A stretch of DNA of 64,000 nt from an uncultured Fibrobacter sp. (GTDB lineage Bacteria > Fibrobacterota > Fibrobacteria > Fibrobacterales > Fibrobacteraceae): NCBI RefSeq assembly GCF_947305105.1, contig NZ_CAMZCS010000012.1, forward strand, positions 1-64,000. Reading direction: 5' to 3'. Position 1 is the first letter of the stretch, and each line of letters begins with the position of its first letter. The notes under the pieces are model-generated. The model made no database searches and was not told the DNA's origin. It worked only from the letters and a program-made list of their open reading frames with translations. The position numbers and the translations under genes were made by a program. This document shows, piece by piece, positions 31,097 to 39,736 of the stretch.

Positions 31097-33431
31097 TTTG
31101 TTTGGGAAAAATCTTGTGCGCATTCAGTGTGCCTTGGCTGTTTCGTTTGTGTCGCTTGCCTTCGCGGCGGGTGAACCTGCTCCTGTTGATTCTTTGCCTG
31201 TCCCTCCCGTGGAACAACCTTCTGCGGATTCTGTCTTGGCTGCTTTTGATTCAGTCGGGACCGTTGATACGGTGGTGAAGGTGGATTCCGTCGTGAAAAC
31301 GGATTCGATTGTGCCTGCCGATTCTACAGTAGCGGACTTGTCTTTGAAGAATATGAAGTCGGTGCTTTACTTGAGCGGCGGCGAGGATTCTCCCTGGTTC
31401 TACCTGGGTGTGCTTTACGCTATCGAGGAATATCATGTTCCGGTTGATTCTATTGTAGGCACGTCGTGGGGGGCTTGGGTCGGGTTCTTGTGGTCCAGGG
31501 GAATGCGCTTGGACGATATGCAGAGGCTTTTCTTGGAAGAAGACTTTGAACCGTTTATCGGCCGTGACAACATTGCAGCAAAGACGGAACCGAATCCTTT
31601 TGAATGGCCAATTTCTTTGGATGGAGTTCCGAGTCTCAGGTACCGGTTTGCTTTGCGGCAGGATTCTATTGGTGCCCCACGTCGCGTAGCTAAATCTCTT
31701 GTTGTAGATTCGGCGGGTGTGGAACGAACTTTGGCGACACTCCGATTCCAGGAGAGCTTGTTCCGTCAATCGGCCAAAGCCAAGATTCCTTTTTCAGTGT
31801 TGGGTTGCGATGGAGTTGTCGGCAATACGAGCGTAGATGTCTTGAAATCGCTTCCTTTGCCGGGTAATGGGGAATCGGGAGAGATTTGCCCCTACTTGGC
31901 TTTGCCGGCAGAGGATTCTCCCGACGAATTCCCTATCATTGTCATTGCGGACCCTGTGCGTGCTGAGGTTACGGGGAATCCGTGGCAACGTGTTTTGAAA
32001 AAATACGCCGCAGAGGGCTTGAATAACCGCCCGGGCTTGATTGTTCGTGCTCATTCAATCCAAGATTCTCTCCACAATACTCGTATCCAGGCTGGTTTTT
32101 CTGCTATGGAAAAACGGGTAAACACGCTGTCGTTTGGGCCAGAACGGAAAAAAGCTTATGAGACAATGAAGTCTGAAACGTATCCGTGGTTCCGCTATAA
32201 TCCGACATTTGATAGTTTGTCTGCAGAAAAGCATGTCTCTGCAAAATCGTATTGGGATGAAACGGATACAGGGGCAGTCGCTCCGCGTCGCTTCGCGTAT
32301 GCTCTCACGCAAAATCCTGTCTATGATTCGCTTTCGTTCAATATGCAACCGAATGGCGACATGATTGTTGGGGCTAAATCTTCGCCTGTATTCGATATTG
32401 CCGCGGGTGGTTTTGGTTCCAACGCATTTGGCCCGAACTTCTATGGCGAGATGGGCGTCCGCTTTATTGACCAGATGGAATTTGACCTGAATGTCGCAGG
32501 GTTCTGGGGTTATAACAGTTATGGCTTACGTCCGCATTTCAATATAGACCGTTTATGGAATAAGAACTGGAGCATTTCGTTTGCTTACGAATGGCAGAAG
32601 GTTCGCCCACTCACATCCTTCAACAACGATATCCCTCATGAGGACCGTATTTATTCAGAACGCCGTAGCGACCTCTCGGCAAAGGCGACGTATTCGTTGA
32701 GCGAAACGCAGGATGTCTCGCTTGGATTCATATTCGGCAACAGAGAATTTGAGATGGATACGCTTGCATACGATGAACACTTCTTCAATACCTATCCTGT
32801 TTCGCCGAGTTTGCATTACGAACTGCGTTCTGGCAGGCAGGACAAGTGGTTCGCCACGGAGGGATATGCCCTCAATGCCGACCTGGGGCTGCAGTCCATT
32901 GGTTTTGAACTGGGCCGTGCCGATTTGATTCCCATTTATTGGAAGGGTGAAATGGATGCGTACTATGCGGTGTCTCCCAGAAAGTATGCGACGTTCATCT
33001 TTGGTGCTGCGGGAGGGTTTGAACAGTATCACGAAGAAGGCTATGGCTATGTTTACCCGAAAGCTTTTGATTACGAGGTCTTGAGCAACTGCTATAGGTT
33101 CCATCCGGAGGCAACTCCGTGGAGTACGGAGTGGTACAACGCCACGTTGGCTTCGCATCATTACGGACTGCTCAGAATGAGCGCTGCCTTGCATTACAAA
33201 GGGAATGGCCTGTGGCTCTTTGGTGCTTATGTTCGTGATTTTGAGGACAATCCGTCGGTGGAACTCGGCAACAACAAAGTTGTTTTGGAACCCACGTTTA
33301 GGTTGACATACCGGTCTATCAATGCGCTTTTCGGCATGACGAGAACGGTTGATTTCAAGACGGCCAGCGACTTGAATAAGTTTGGCGACTACAAGTACTT
33401 TGTCCGAATTGGCAATTACAATCTGTTCTAA
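31068..33431 (+). CDS. Patatin-like phospholipase with C-terminal outer-membrane barrel
   Basis: About 787 aa. A signal-peptide-like segment (QCALAVSFVSLAFAAG) leads to a Pro/Val/Asp/Ser-rich stretch and then a patatin domain (about 95-310) with SGGEDSPWFYLGVL as the oxyanion region and GTSWG as the nucleophile elbow (GxSxG). A CDG segment may supply the catalytic Asp. The last 350 residues alternate Tyr/Phe-rich strands and end in NYNLF with a terminal aromatic, as in BamA-like barrels (compare PlpD). It could be a self-secreting surface lipase. The start is uncertain: GTG 31050, ATG 31068 and GTG 31116 (immediately before the signal peptide) are all possible; it overlaps the PilT-like gene. 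Confidence 0.75.
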   Translation: MFLIRPALLNLFGKNLVRIQCALAVSFVSLAFAAGEPAPVDSLPVPPVEQPSADSVLAAFDSVGTVDTVVKVDSVVKTDSIVPADSTVADLSLKNMKSVLYLSGGEDSPWFYLGVLYAIEEYHVPVDSIVGTSWGAWVGFLWSRGMRLDDMQRLFLEEDFEPFIGRDNIAAKTEPNPFEWPISLDGVPSLRYRFALRQDSIGAPRRVAKSLVVDSAGVERTLATLRFQESLFRQSAKAKIPFSVLGCDGVVGNTSVDVLKSLPLPGNGESGEICPYLALPAEDSPDEFPIIVIADPVRAEVTGNPWQRVLKKYAAEGLNNRPGLIVRAHSIQDSLHNTRIQAGFSAMEKRVNTLSFGPERKKAYETMKSETYPWFRYNPTFDSLSAEKHVSAKSYWDETDTGAVAPRRFAYALTQNPVYDSLSFNMQPNGDMIVGAKSSPVFDIAAGGFGSNAFGPNFYGEMGVRFIDQMEFDLNVAGFWGYNSYGLRPHFNIDRLWNKNWSISFAYEWQKVRPLTSFNNDIPHEDRIYSERRSDLSAKATYSLSETQDVSLGFIFGNREFEMDTLAYDEHFFNTYPVSPSLHYELRSGRQDKWFATEGYALNADLGLQSIGFELGRADLIPIYWKGEMDAYYAVSPRKYATFIFGAAGGFEQYHEEGYGYVYPKAFDYEVLSNCYRFHPEATPWSTEWYNATLASHHYGLLRMSAALHYKGNGLWLFGAYVRDFEDNPSVELGNNKVVLEPTFRLTYRSINALFGMTRTVDFKTASDLNKFGDYKYFVRIGNYNLF

Positions 33432-33459
33432 TTCAGATTTGTTTTAACCATTGATAGAA

Positions 33460-34467
33460 CTATTCTCCGCGGTTCTTCGCGGCGATGTTCTTGTATTTGT
33501 TGTGGTCTTTTAAGTTGCTGCTGAAGAAATGTGTTCCCGATCCGTCGTCTTTTGCAACAAAGTAGAGCGCATCTGTCTTGGCGGGCTTGAGAGCGGCTTC
33601 GATTGCTTTGCGGCCCGGATTCGATATGGGGCCGGGCATGAGCCCTTTGAATTTGCGCGTATTGTAGGGACTGTTGCTGTTGAGCTGGCTCTTGTAGATG
33701 GGGCCAGTGAGGTTCTTGAAGATGAACCGGACTGTCGGGTCTGCCCCGAGCGGCATACCTATGCGCAGCCTGTTATGGAACACTCCCGCGATGAGCGGAC
33801 GCTCGTCGGGCTTGCCTGTTTCTTCTTCGACCACGCTTGCCAGTGTGAGCACTTTGTGCCAACTGCCGAGGGTGTCCCACATCGTCCCTTCCATGTCTTT
33901 GTACTGTTCGCGGAGTTTCAGGTTGGCTGCGACCATCTGCTTGATGATGGCTTCTTCGTCGGCGTCTACGGCGAATGGGTAGGTTTCGGGCAGCAGGTAG
34001 CCTTCCAGTGATTTGGCGCTGACTCCGAGCGATTGGGTGAACTTCGGGTCGTGGATCAATGCGTTCCAGCGATTCGTGTCGAGGTTCGGGAAAGCTTTCG
34101 TGAGGTACGACGGGATTTCCCACGAGGCGCGGCCTTCGGGGATGGTCACCTTCTTCACGGCGTTCTTTCCGCTTTCGAAAAGGGCGATGATTTCGTCGAG
34201 TTTGCTGTTCGCGGGGACTTCGTACCAGCCCGCTTTCAGGTTCGGTTTGTACAAACGACACCACAGTTGGAACGCCAAATCGTCGGTCCAGATACCGTTT
34301 TCATGTAAAATTTGCGATACTTTGGCGGGAGAACTGCCCTTCGGGATTTCCAAAAGGACCATTTTTTCGTTGCCGGAGAGTGCATTTAGCCTATTTTTTG
34401 CCTGAAAACAGGCAAAAATCGCCAAAATGATTAAAATTACCGTCGAAATAAAAAAAATCTTCTTCAT
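33460..34467 (-). CDS. mltG: Endolytic transglycosylase MltG
   Basis: 335 aa from the ATG at 34467. One N-terminal membrane helix (MKKIFFISTVILIILAIF), a LysM-like/YceG N domain (LLEIPKGSSPAKVSQILHENG) and the catalytic part: EGYLLPETYPF, VLTLASVVEEETGKPDE (second Glu region, catalytic) and FHNRLRIGMPLGADPTVRF, GLMPGPISNPGRKAIEAAL. MltG cuts nascent peptidoglycan at the inner membrane and sets glycan length. The reading frame is open further upstream to 34986 but that part overlaps a well-formed gene on the other strand, so it is excluded. The SD is weak. Confidence 0.9.
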   Translation of the reverse strand: MKKIFFISTVILIILAIFACFQAKNRLNALSGNEKMVLLEIPKGSSPAKVSQILHENGIWTDDLAFQLWCRLYKPNLKAGWYEVPANSKLDEIIALFESGKNAVKKVTIPEGRASWEIPSYLTKAFPNLDTNRWNALIHDPKFTQSLGVSAKSLEGYLLPETYPFAVDADEEAIIKQMVAANLKLREQYKDMEGTMWDTLGSWHKVLTLASVVEEETGKPDERPLIAGVFHNRLRIGMPLGADPTVRFIFKNLTGPIYKSQLNSNSPYNTRKFKGLMPGPISNPGRKAIEAALKPAKTDALYFVAKDDGSGTHFFSSNLKDHNKYKNIAAKNRGE

Positions 34468-34561
34468 TAAGTAAAAATTTAAAAGAAAAACAACCGAATC
34501 GAAAAATAAAAGGTATATTCGTATAGCATTGTTGAATGTTTTCATGAAACTGAGGAAAGTT

Positions 34562-34996
34562 ATGAAAAAGGTGTTGTTTATTGCTCTTGCCCTCTTGGTT
34601 GCCAATTCTTTCGCTGCCAAGAAGGTTAAATCCAAGCTCGGCGATGTTGATCTCACCAAGGAAAAGGGTGGTGGATCCGTGGTCTGTACCGCAGGCTTCA
34701 ATGACGAACTGACCATCGTGAAGGAAGCCGATACGGACGTGCTTGTGAAAGGTAATTGCGGCCAGGGTTGGGTCGAAAAATCCAAGATCGAATACGTTGC
34801 ACAGGCTGCTGGCGACAAGTCCATGAAATTGGAAGGCGTGGACGTGGTTGGCTGGCTCGATAACCCGAGCGCCGTGTTCGTGTTGGAAAACGACGACATC
34901 GACTTCGATGGCGTGAACATCGACCGTGACTTCAAGGAATACTTGCAGCACACGATGGACCGCGAACAGATCGAAATGCACAACAACGAAAACTAA
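34562..34996 (+). CDS. Small exported protein of unknown function
   Basis: 144 aa with a cleavable-type signal peptide (KKVLFIALALLVANSFAAKK). The mature part is acidic, with two cysteines (VVCTAGF and KGNCGQGW) that could pair. A hydrophilic C-terminus ends in Glu/Asp/Asn/His. No family recognised. GAGGAAAG precedes the ATG; codon use is like highly expressed genes in this window (few rare codons), and a strong terminator follows, so it is probably a real single-gene transcript. It diverges from mltG. Confidence 0.65.
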   Translation: MKKVLFIALALLVANSFAAKKVKSKLGDVDLTKEKGGGSVVCTAGFNDELTIVKEADTDVLVKGNCGQGWVEKSKIEYVAQAAGDKSMKLEGVDVVGWLDNPSAVFVLENDDIDFDGVNIDRDFKEYLQHTMDREQIEMHNNEN

Positions 34997-35025
34997 TCGT
35001 TGTTGGCCTTTTGAAACGTTTTTGG

Positions 35026-35048
35026 AACTCCGCTCCGGCGGAGTTTTT
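35026..35048 (+). terminator. Rho-independent terminator
   Basis: AACTCCGC-tccg-GCGGAGTT followed by T's, 29 nt after the stop of the small exported protein. Confidence 0.85.
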
Positions 35049-35303
35049 GTTGTTTCTATCCTTGCCGCGTGTAAAATGTTTTTTTCTTATGTGCACGCTC
35101 ACATGCCTCCGGTGACATAAATCACGGATTTTGGGTGATAATGTGTTGAAAAAAACAGAATTTCCCTGTTTTTGAACGTATTTCGCGGATTTGTACGTAA
35201 CCCGTTGAATTGTATCAAAATAAATTACAAGGAAGATTCACAAATAATATCTATTTTTATGTTGGGATAGGTGAATCCACTTTTTTTAGAAGGAAAGGAT
35301 GTT

Positions 35304-38006
35304 ATGAAAAAAATTTTTATAACGATTATGCTTGCCGCTTTGGCGGCTTTCGCTGTAAAGCCCAACAGGGTCGGTCCTGTGAGCACTTACGGCGAACTTA
35401 AGGCAAACGGCGGAAAACTGTCCGGTTCTTGCCCTGCTTATAAAGATAAGACAGTCCAGGTCAGAGGTATGAGCCTTTTCTGGAGCTCGGGTGCAGATAG
35501 CTCCCTTGTTTACTATACAGCCCAGGCTATGGGCCTCATGGTGAAGGACATGGGGATCGAAGTTCTTCGTTTTGCTTTGGGTGCCGGTGACGAAAAGTTC
35601 GATAGCCATGGTCGTTCTTACACCACGGGTGGTGCCAACGACCAGAAGGCAATGGTTAGCAAGCTTGTTCGTGCTGCCGTTGAAAACGACATTTACATTA
35701 TCCTTGACTGGCATACCGAAGGTACTTCATCGTACACTAACGATGCGAAGGAATTCTTTAGCTGGGCTGCTCAGGAATTCGGTCAGACCAACAACGTTAT
35801 CTTCGAAATTTGGAACGAACCGGCGAATGGCGCTTCCATGTCCAATGTGAAGAGTCATGCGGATCAGGTGATTCCTGCTATTCGTGCTCATTCCGACAAC
35901 CTCATCCTCGTGGGTAGCCCCGATTGGTCCAGCCATCCGGAAGAATGCGCCAAAGCCGGCATCAGCGATAACAACTACGGCTGTACTCTCCACTTTTATG
36001 CTGCAACAGGTGCCCACCAGGTGGGTAGTGGATATGATGGACGTGCCTCTGAAGCTATGAGCAAGGGCGTTCCCGTGTTCGCTACGGAATGGGGTACTGT
36101 TAGTTCCGATGGTAACGGCTCTCCGAACCAGTCTGCCAGCCAGGCTTGGGTGAACTGGATGAACCAGAACGGCGTCTCCTGGGCGAACTGGTCTGCCTCC
36201 GCTATTGCCGAACAGTCCGCTGCGTTTTCGACTTTGACCTTGAACCAGGGATTGAAATATACTCAGTCTGGTAACATGGTGAAGGGTTGGATGAACAAGA
36301 GCCCGTCCTATTCCGATTGCGGCCTTGGCAACCACCTTGGTTCCGATACGGGTGATGACGGATTCTCCACCGGTGTTGCCGATGGTGCCACGACGGACCT
36401 CATCGACGACATGGAAGACGGCGACCGCTACACCTACACGGGAGGCTTCTGGTCTGCTTGGGCCGACTCCGATGACGACAAGGATGGTCGTGGTTCGACG
36501 AAGATTTCGAACCCGAAATTCACCAACGACTTCGGCAAGGAAACTTACGACGTGCTTATTCCCGCTAAGGGTGGCGATGATTCCAAGTTCATGGCCGGTA
36601 TGGAAGGCATCTATATCGATCAGGGTTCCTACAAGTGGGCTCCGTATGTCGCCATGGGCTTGAACCTGACGAAGGATACCGCCAACTTTACTGAATTTGC
36701 AAAGTGCACCTCCATTTCTTACAAGTACAAGGGCGCTGCTCATAACTTCCGCGTCGAACTCTCCACGATCACCAACTACAACTTCCACTTTGTCGATGCC
36801 GAAGCATCGGGTGAATGGAAGACTGTTGAATTGACTCCGGATATGTTCCAGCAGCATACCACTTGGGCTGATCCGCAGATTACCGATTTGAAGGCAAACT
36901 TGGGCAAAGCCAACCGTTTGGCTTGGGAAGTGAACGGCGTTGTTGACCGCCCGGCTTCCGAAATCCAGCCGCTCTACGATTACCTCTATGTGGATGACAT
37001 TCGCTGCAATGGCGCTTCTATCACTGCTATTTCCGCTTTGGAAACTCCGTCCAGCTCTTCTGCTGGTCCGACCTCTTCTCCGGCTTCTTCCAGCAGTAGC
37101 GTTGGTCCGACCTCCAGCAGTGGTACTGGTCCGGCCATTCAGGTTGTGACTGTTGTTGATATCGACGATGTTGAAGATGGCAATGAAGTTCTCAAGACGA
37201 CGGGTACGTGGTATGCCTATAACGACAGCGTTCCGGGTGGTCTCTCCACTATCACGAACACTTATGATCCGGCTCTTCCGGGTTATGTTGTGGTGTTCCC
37301 GGGTACGGAAGATCCGACGAATGGTACGGCTGGCTTTGTCGGCCTGAAGGGCATCGTTGTGAATCCGGGTACTTACGAAGAAAGGCCTTTCGTTGCTCTC
37401 GGCCTTAACATGAACGCCGATACGACGAAGGGTGTTGACCTGAGCCAGTGCAATGCTATCAGCTACCGCTACAAGGGTGCCGCTCATGACTTCAAGATTC
37501 AGGACGGCTCCGTGACGGACTATGACTACCATCTGAGCAAGGTTCCTGCTTCTGCCGAAGAATGGAAGACTGCTACTCTCGCCTTTGAAGATCTTCTCCA
37601 GATGGGCTGGGGTGAAGCCAAGGATTTGGACTTTACCCACATCAAGAAGATGGCTTGGGAAGTTCTCGGTTGGAAGGCCTCTATGGATCAGCCGAAGCCT
37701 AACTTCCTCTACGTTGACGATCTGAAGTGCGTGAAGGTTACTAAGGACGCTATCAAGGCTGTCCGTATTGCCTCTAACAGCATCGTGCTCGGTGTCCAGG
37801 GCAACAACCTCTCCATCAACATCGACAAGGCCAGCTCTGTCCGCGTCCAGATCTTCGACTTGATGGGTCATGCTGTTTCGAACTCCATTGAATCTATGCA
37901 CGCCGGTTCCAACACCGTTTCTCTCGAAAAGATGAGCAAGGGTAGCTACATCGTCCGCGTCATCCGCGGTAGCGAAGCCAAGGCTGCTCGCGTCACGATT
38001 CGCTAA
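35304..38006 (+). CDS. GH5 endoglucanase with two CBM11-like modules and C-terminal sorting-type domain
   Basis: 900 aa. Signal peptide (about 1-18), GH5 catalytic domain (about 25-340) with acid/base Glu in FEIWNEPANG (near 170) and nucleophile Glu in FATEWGT (near 260). Two related carbohydrate-binding modules follow (about 365-570 and 615-815), each with DDxEDG, GLKGI/GMEGI, ISYxYKGAAH, a LAWEVNG / MAWEVLG strand and a LYVDDIRC / LYVDDLKC end; they resemble CBM11. A Ser/Pro linker separates them. The last 75 residues (VRVQIFDLMGHAV, NTVSLEKMSKGSYIVRV) look like a type IX secretion sorting domain. The enzyme likely cuts cellulose or mixed-linkage glucan at the cell surface. ATG with AGGAAAGG SD; terminator follows. 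Confidence 0.9.
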   Translation: MKKIFITIMLAALAAFAVKPNRVGPVSTYGELKANGGKLSGSCPAYKDKTVQVRGMSLFWSSGADSSLVYYTAQAMGLMVKDMGIEVLRFALGAGDEKFDSHGRSYTTGGANDQKAMVSKLVRAAVENDIYIILDWHTEGTSSYTNDAKEFFSWAAQEFGQTNNVIFEIWNEPANGASMSNVKSHADQVIPAIRAHSDNLILVGSPDWSSHPEECAKAGISDNNYGCTLHFYAATGAHQVGSGYDGRASEAMSKGVPVFATEWGTVSSDGNGSPNQSASQAWVNWMNQNGVSWANWSASAIAEQSAAFSTLTLNQGLKYTQSGNMVKGWMNKSPSYSDCGLGNHLGSDTGDDGFSTGVADGATTDLIDDMEDGDRYTYTGGFWSAWADSDDDKDGRGSTKISNPKFTNDFGKETYDVLIPAKGGDDSKFMAGMEGIYIDQGSYKWAPYVAMGLNLTKDTANFTEFAKCTSISYKYKGAAHNFRVELSTITNYNFHFVDAEASGEWKTVELTPDMFQQHTTWADPQITDLKANLGKANRLAWEVNGVVDRPASEIQPLYDYLYVDDIRCNGASITAISALETPSSSSAGPTSSPASSSSSVGPTSSSGTGPAIQVVTVVDIDDVEDGNEVLKTTGTWYAYNDSVPGGLSTITNTYDPALPGYVVVFPGTEDPTNGTAGFVGLKGIVVNPGTYEERPFVALGLNMNADTTKGVDLSQCNAISYRYKGAAHDFKIQDGSVTDYDYHLSKVPASAEEWKTATLAFEDLLQMGWGEAKDLDFTHIKKMAWEVLGWKASMDQPKPNFLYVDDLKCVKVTKDAIKAVRIASNSIVLGVQGNNLSINIDKASSVRVQIFDLMGHAVSNSIESMHAGSNTVSLEKMSKGSYIVRVIRGSEAKAARVTIR

Positions 38007-38027
38007 TCCTTCTAAAAAAAAGAAATT

Positions 38028-38059
38028 AAAGGGTTCCGCCTCGGCGGGCCCTTTTTTTT
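38028..38059 (+). terminator. Rho-independent terminator of the GH5 gene
   Basis: GGGTTCCGCC-tc-GGCGGGCCC with a small internal mismatch, followed by eight T's. Confidence 0.85.
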
Positions 38060-38120
38060 GCATCCCGACAGTGCTTTGCGTTTATTTGCATATTTGCATA
38101 GTTTTCCTGTGGATTTTTGC

Positions 38121-38126
38121 TATATT
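38121..38126 (+). promoter_or_regulatory. -10 box of the azlCD operon (leaderless-type)
   Basis: TATATT ends 6 nt before the azlC ATG and no SD is present. The -35 is unclear. Confidence 0.5.
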
Positions 38127-38132
38127 TGGGCC

Positions 38133-38855
38133 ATGAAATTTACGAAAGGTGTAAAAGACGGGTTGCCTATCGGAATCGGGTATTTCGCGGTGTCCTTTGC
38201 CTTTGGCATCAATGCGGGAGCCGTTCTGCATTCGTGGATTTTGGCAACCTTCATTTCTATGACGAACTTGACCTCGGCTGGCCAGTTTGCTGGGCTCAAC
38301 ATCATGGCTTCGGCGACAGGAACGCTTCTCGAGATGGCTGTAGCGAGCCTGTTCATCAACTTGCGTTATTCGCTGATGGCTATTTCTCTTTCGCAGAAGG
38401 TGGATTCTAATTTCGGGACGCTCAAGCGCATCCTCTTGAGTACGGGGATTACCGATGAAATCTACGCCGTAGCCATGTCCAAGCCGGGCAAGGTGAACGC
38501 GAAGTACTTCTTGGGACTGATGGTGCTGCCTTACCTCGGTTGGAGCGGCGGGACGCTTACAGGGGCCGTTTGTGGGCAAATTCTGCCCGATATGGTGGTG
38601 AATGCGCTCGGGGTCGCTCTGTATGGCATGTTCGTCGCTATTGTCGTGCCAGCAATGAAGTCACACCGTCCTACACTTGTTGCCGTGCTGATTGCGATCG
38701 CGCTTAGTTTTGCCTTCAAGTTTGTGCCGGTGTTGAGCGGTGTAGGTGCCGGTTTTGCCATCATCATCTGTGCGGTTGTCGCGTCGCTTGTATGTGCCGC
38801 ACTGTTCCCCATAGACGATACTTCGGCCAATAAGCCACCCCAGGAGGCTCGCTGA
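38133..38855 (+). CDS. azlC: AzlC family branched-chain amino acid exporter subunit
   Basis: 240 aa, multi-helix inner-membrane protein. Family marks: GLPIGIGYFAVSFAFGINA at the N-terminus and TNLTSAGQFAG, SLFINLRYSLMAISLSQK. With AzlD it exports branched-chain amino acids or analogues (known from BrnFE/AzlCD). The ATG 38133 is chosen because the upstream in-frame part lies in the terminator and promoter region. The TGA overlaps the azlD ATG (TGATG). Confidence 0.9.
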   Translation: MKFTKGVKDGLPIGIGYFAVSFAFGINAGAVLHSWILATFISMTNLTSAGQFAGLNIMASATGTLLEMAVASLFINLRYSLMAISLSQKVDSNFGTLKRILLSTGITDEIYAVAMSKPGKVNAKYFLGLMVLPYLGWSGGTLTGAVCGQILPDMVVNALGVALYGMFVAIVVPAMKSHRPTLVAVLIAIALSFAFKFVPVLSGVGAGFAIIICAVVASLVCAALFPIDDTSANKPPQEAR

Positions 38856-39172
38856 TGGACCTGAAGACGTATTTTGAATACCTGCTCGTGATGGCCGGCG
38901 TCACCTACCTGTTGCGCACGGTGCCGTTTATTTTGCTTAAGGGAGAGCTGGAAAGCCGTTTTTGGAAGTCCTTCTTGAACTATGTCCCTTATACGGTTTT
39001 GAGCGCCATGACGGTGCCTGCAATCTTCTATGCGACGGATAGCCGGTTGGCTGGGGTGGCTGCCTTAATCACGGCCGTTGTCGCCAGCTTGTTTGGCCGG
39101 GGGCTGGTCGTGGTGGCCATTGTGGCGTGCTTGACCGTTTTGGGCGTGGACGGTGCCGCACTTTTGTTCTAA
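38855..39172 (+). CDS. azlD: AzlD family branched-chain amino acid exporter subunit
   Basis: 105 aa with three to four hydrophobic helices; GVTYLLRTVPFILLKG and LNYVPYTVLSAMTVPAI are the AzlD signatures. Partner of AzlC, translationally coupled to it by a 1-nt overlap. Confidence 0.9.
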   Translation: MDLKTYFEYLLVMAGVTYLLRTVPFILLKGELESRFWKSFLNYVPYTVLSAMTVPAIFYATDSRLAGVAALITAVVASLFGRGLVVVAIVACLTVLGVDGAALLF

Positions 39173-39237
39173 GTGTGGCTTTTTCGCTTTTTTTTGTTTA
39201 TATTGTTCAAAAAGAACCTGAAAAAGCGAGGTAAATA

Positions 39238-39579
39238 ATGAAACCTGAAAGTTTTTTTGCTGGTGTTGCCGTAGGTGCCTGCTTTGCCTTTATTGCCGCA
39301 AGGGAAGTCCAAAAAAAGGTACAGAAAAATGCCGATGATACTGCCATCAAGACTGCGGAAGGCGTCGCGGAACAATCCCGTGCCGCTAACGAAGACCTGA
39401 TGGGCCAGCTCAAGAAGCACATTGAAACCGAGCAGACGCTCGCTGCCGAATGCGAAGAGCTGAAGTCCAAGGTCGGGCAGCAGGCTGGAGAAATCGAAAA
39501 TCTGAAAAACGCCTGCGCTATGCAGGATGGCTACAACAAGAAGTTGGAGCAAGAAATCGCCGATCTCAGGGCAAAGTAA
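39238..39579 (+). CDS. Small membrane-anchored coiled-coil protein
   Basis: 113 aa. A short N-terminal hydrophobic segment (ESFFAGVAVGACFAFIAA) anchors a long coiled coil (about 25-113, heptad-like KKVQKNADDTAIK, QLKKHIETEQTLAAE, KKLEQEIADL). No family recognised. GAGGT SD 6 nt before the ATG. Could be a membrane-spacing or DUF1043-like protein; not determined. Confidence 0.6.
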   Translation: MKPESFFAGVAVGACFAFIAAREVQKKVQKNADDTAIKTAEGVAEQSRAANEDLMGQLKKHIETEQTLAAECEELKSKVGQQAGEIENLKNACAMQDGYNKKLEQEIADLRAK

Positions 39580-39690
39580 TTTTTCAAGGCTCTGCTCTTT
39601 GTCATAACGACATGCTGCGTTTGCCGCTTTGTTTGCTAGTTCGTACTGGATTCTGGTGACGCAGTGCTAAAATCAATACCTTTATATACA

Positions 39691-39716
39691 AGAAAACGCC
39701 CCGAAGGGCGTTTTCT
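39691..39716. terminator. Bidirectional terminator between convergent genes
   Basis: AGAAAACGCCC-cgaa-GGGCGTTTTCT, 11 perfect pairs; serves the coiled-coil gene on + and the sugar porter on -. Confidence 0.85.
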
Positions 39717-39736
39717 CGTGTGTGTTGGTGGGGGAA

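Noticed and set aside
34468-34986. Upstream extension of mltG to 508 aa
   Set aside because: Overlaps the exported-protein gene on the other strand; the MltG membrane helix gives a clear start at 34467.
35727-38063. 778-aa leftward reading frame opposite the GH5 cellulase
   Set aside because: Mirror frame created by the biased codon use of a strongly expressed gene; no domain, no start signals, and it runs through the terminator.
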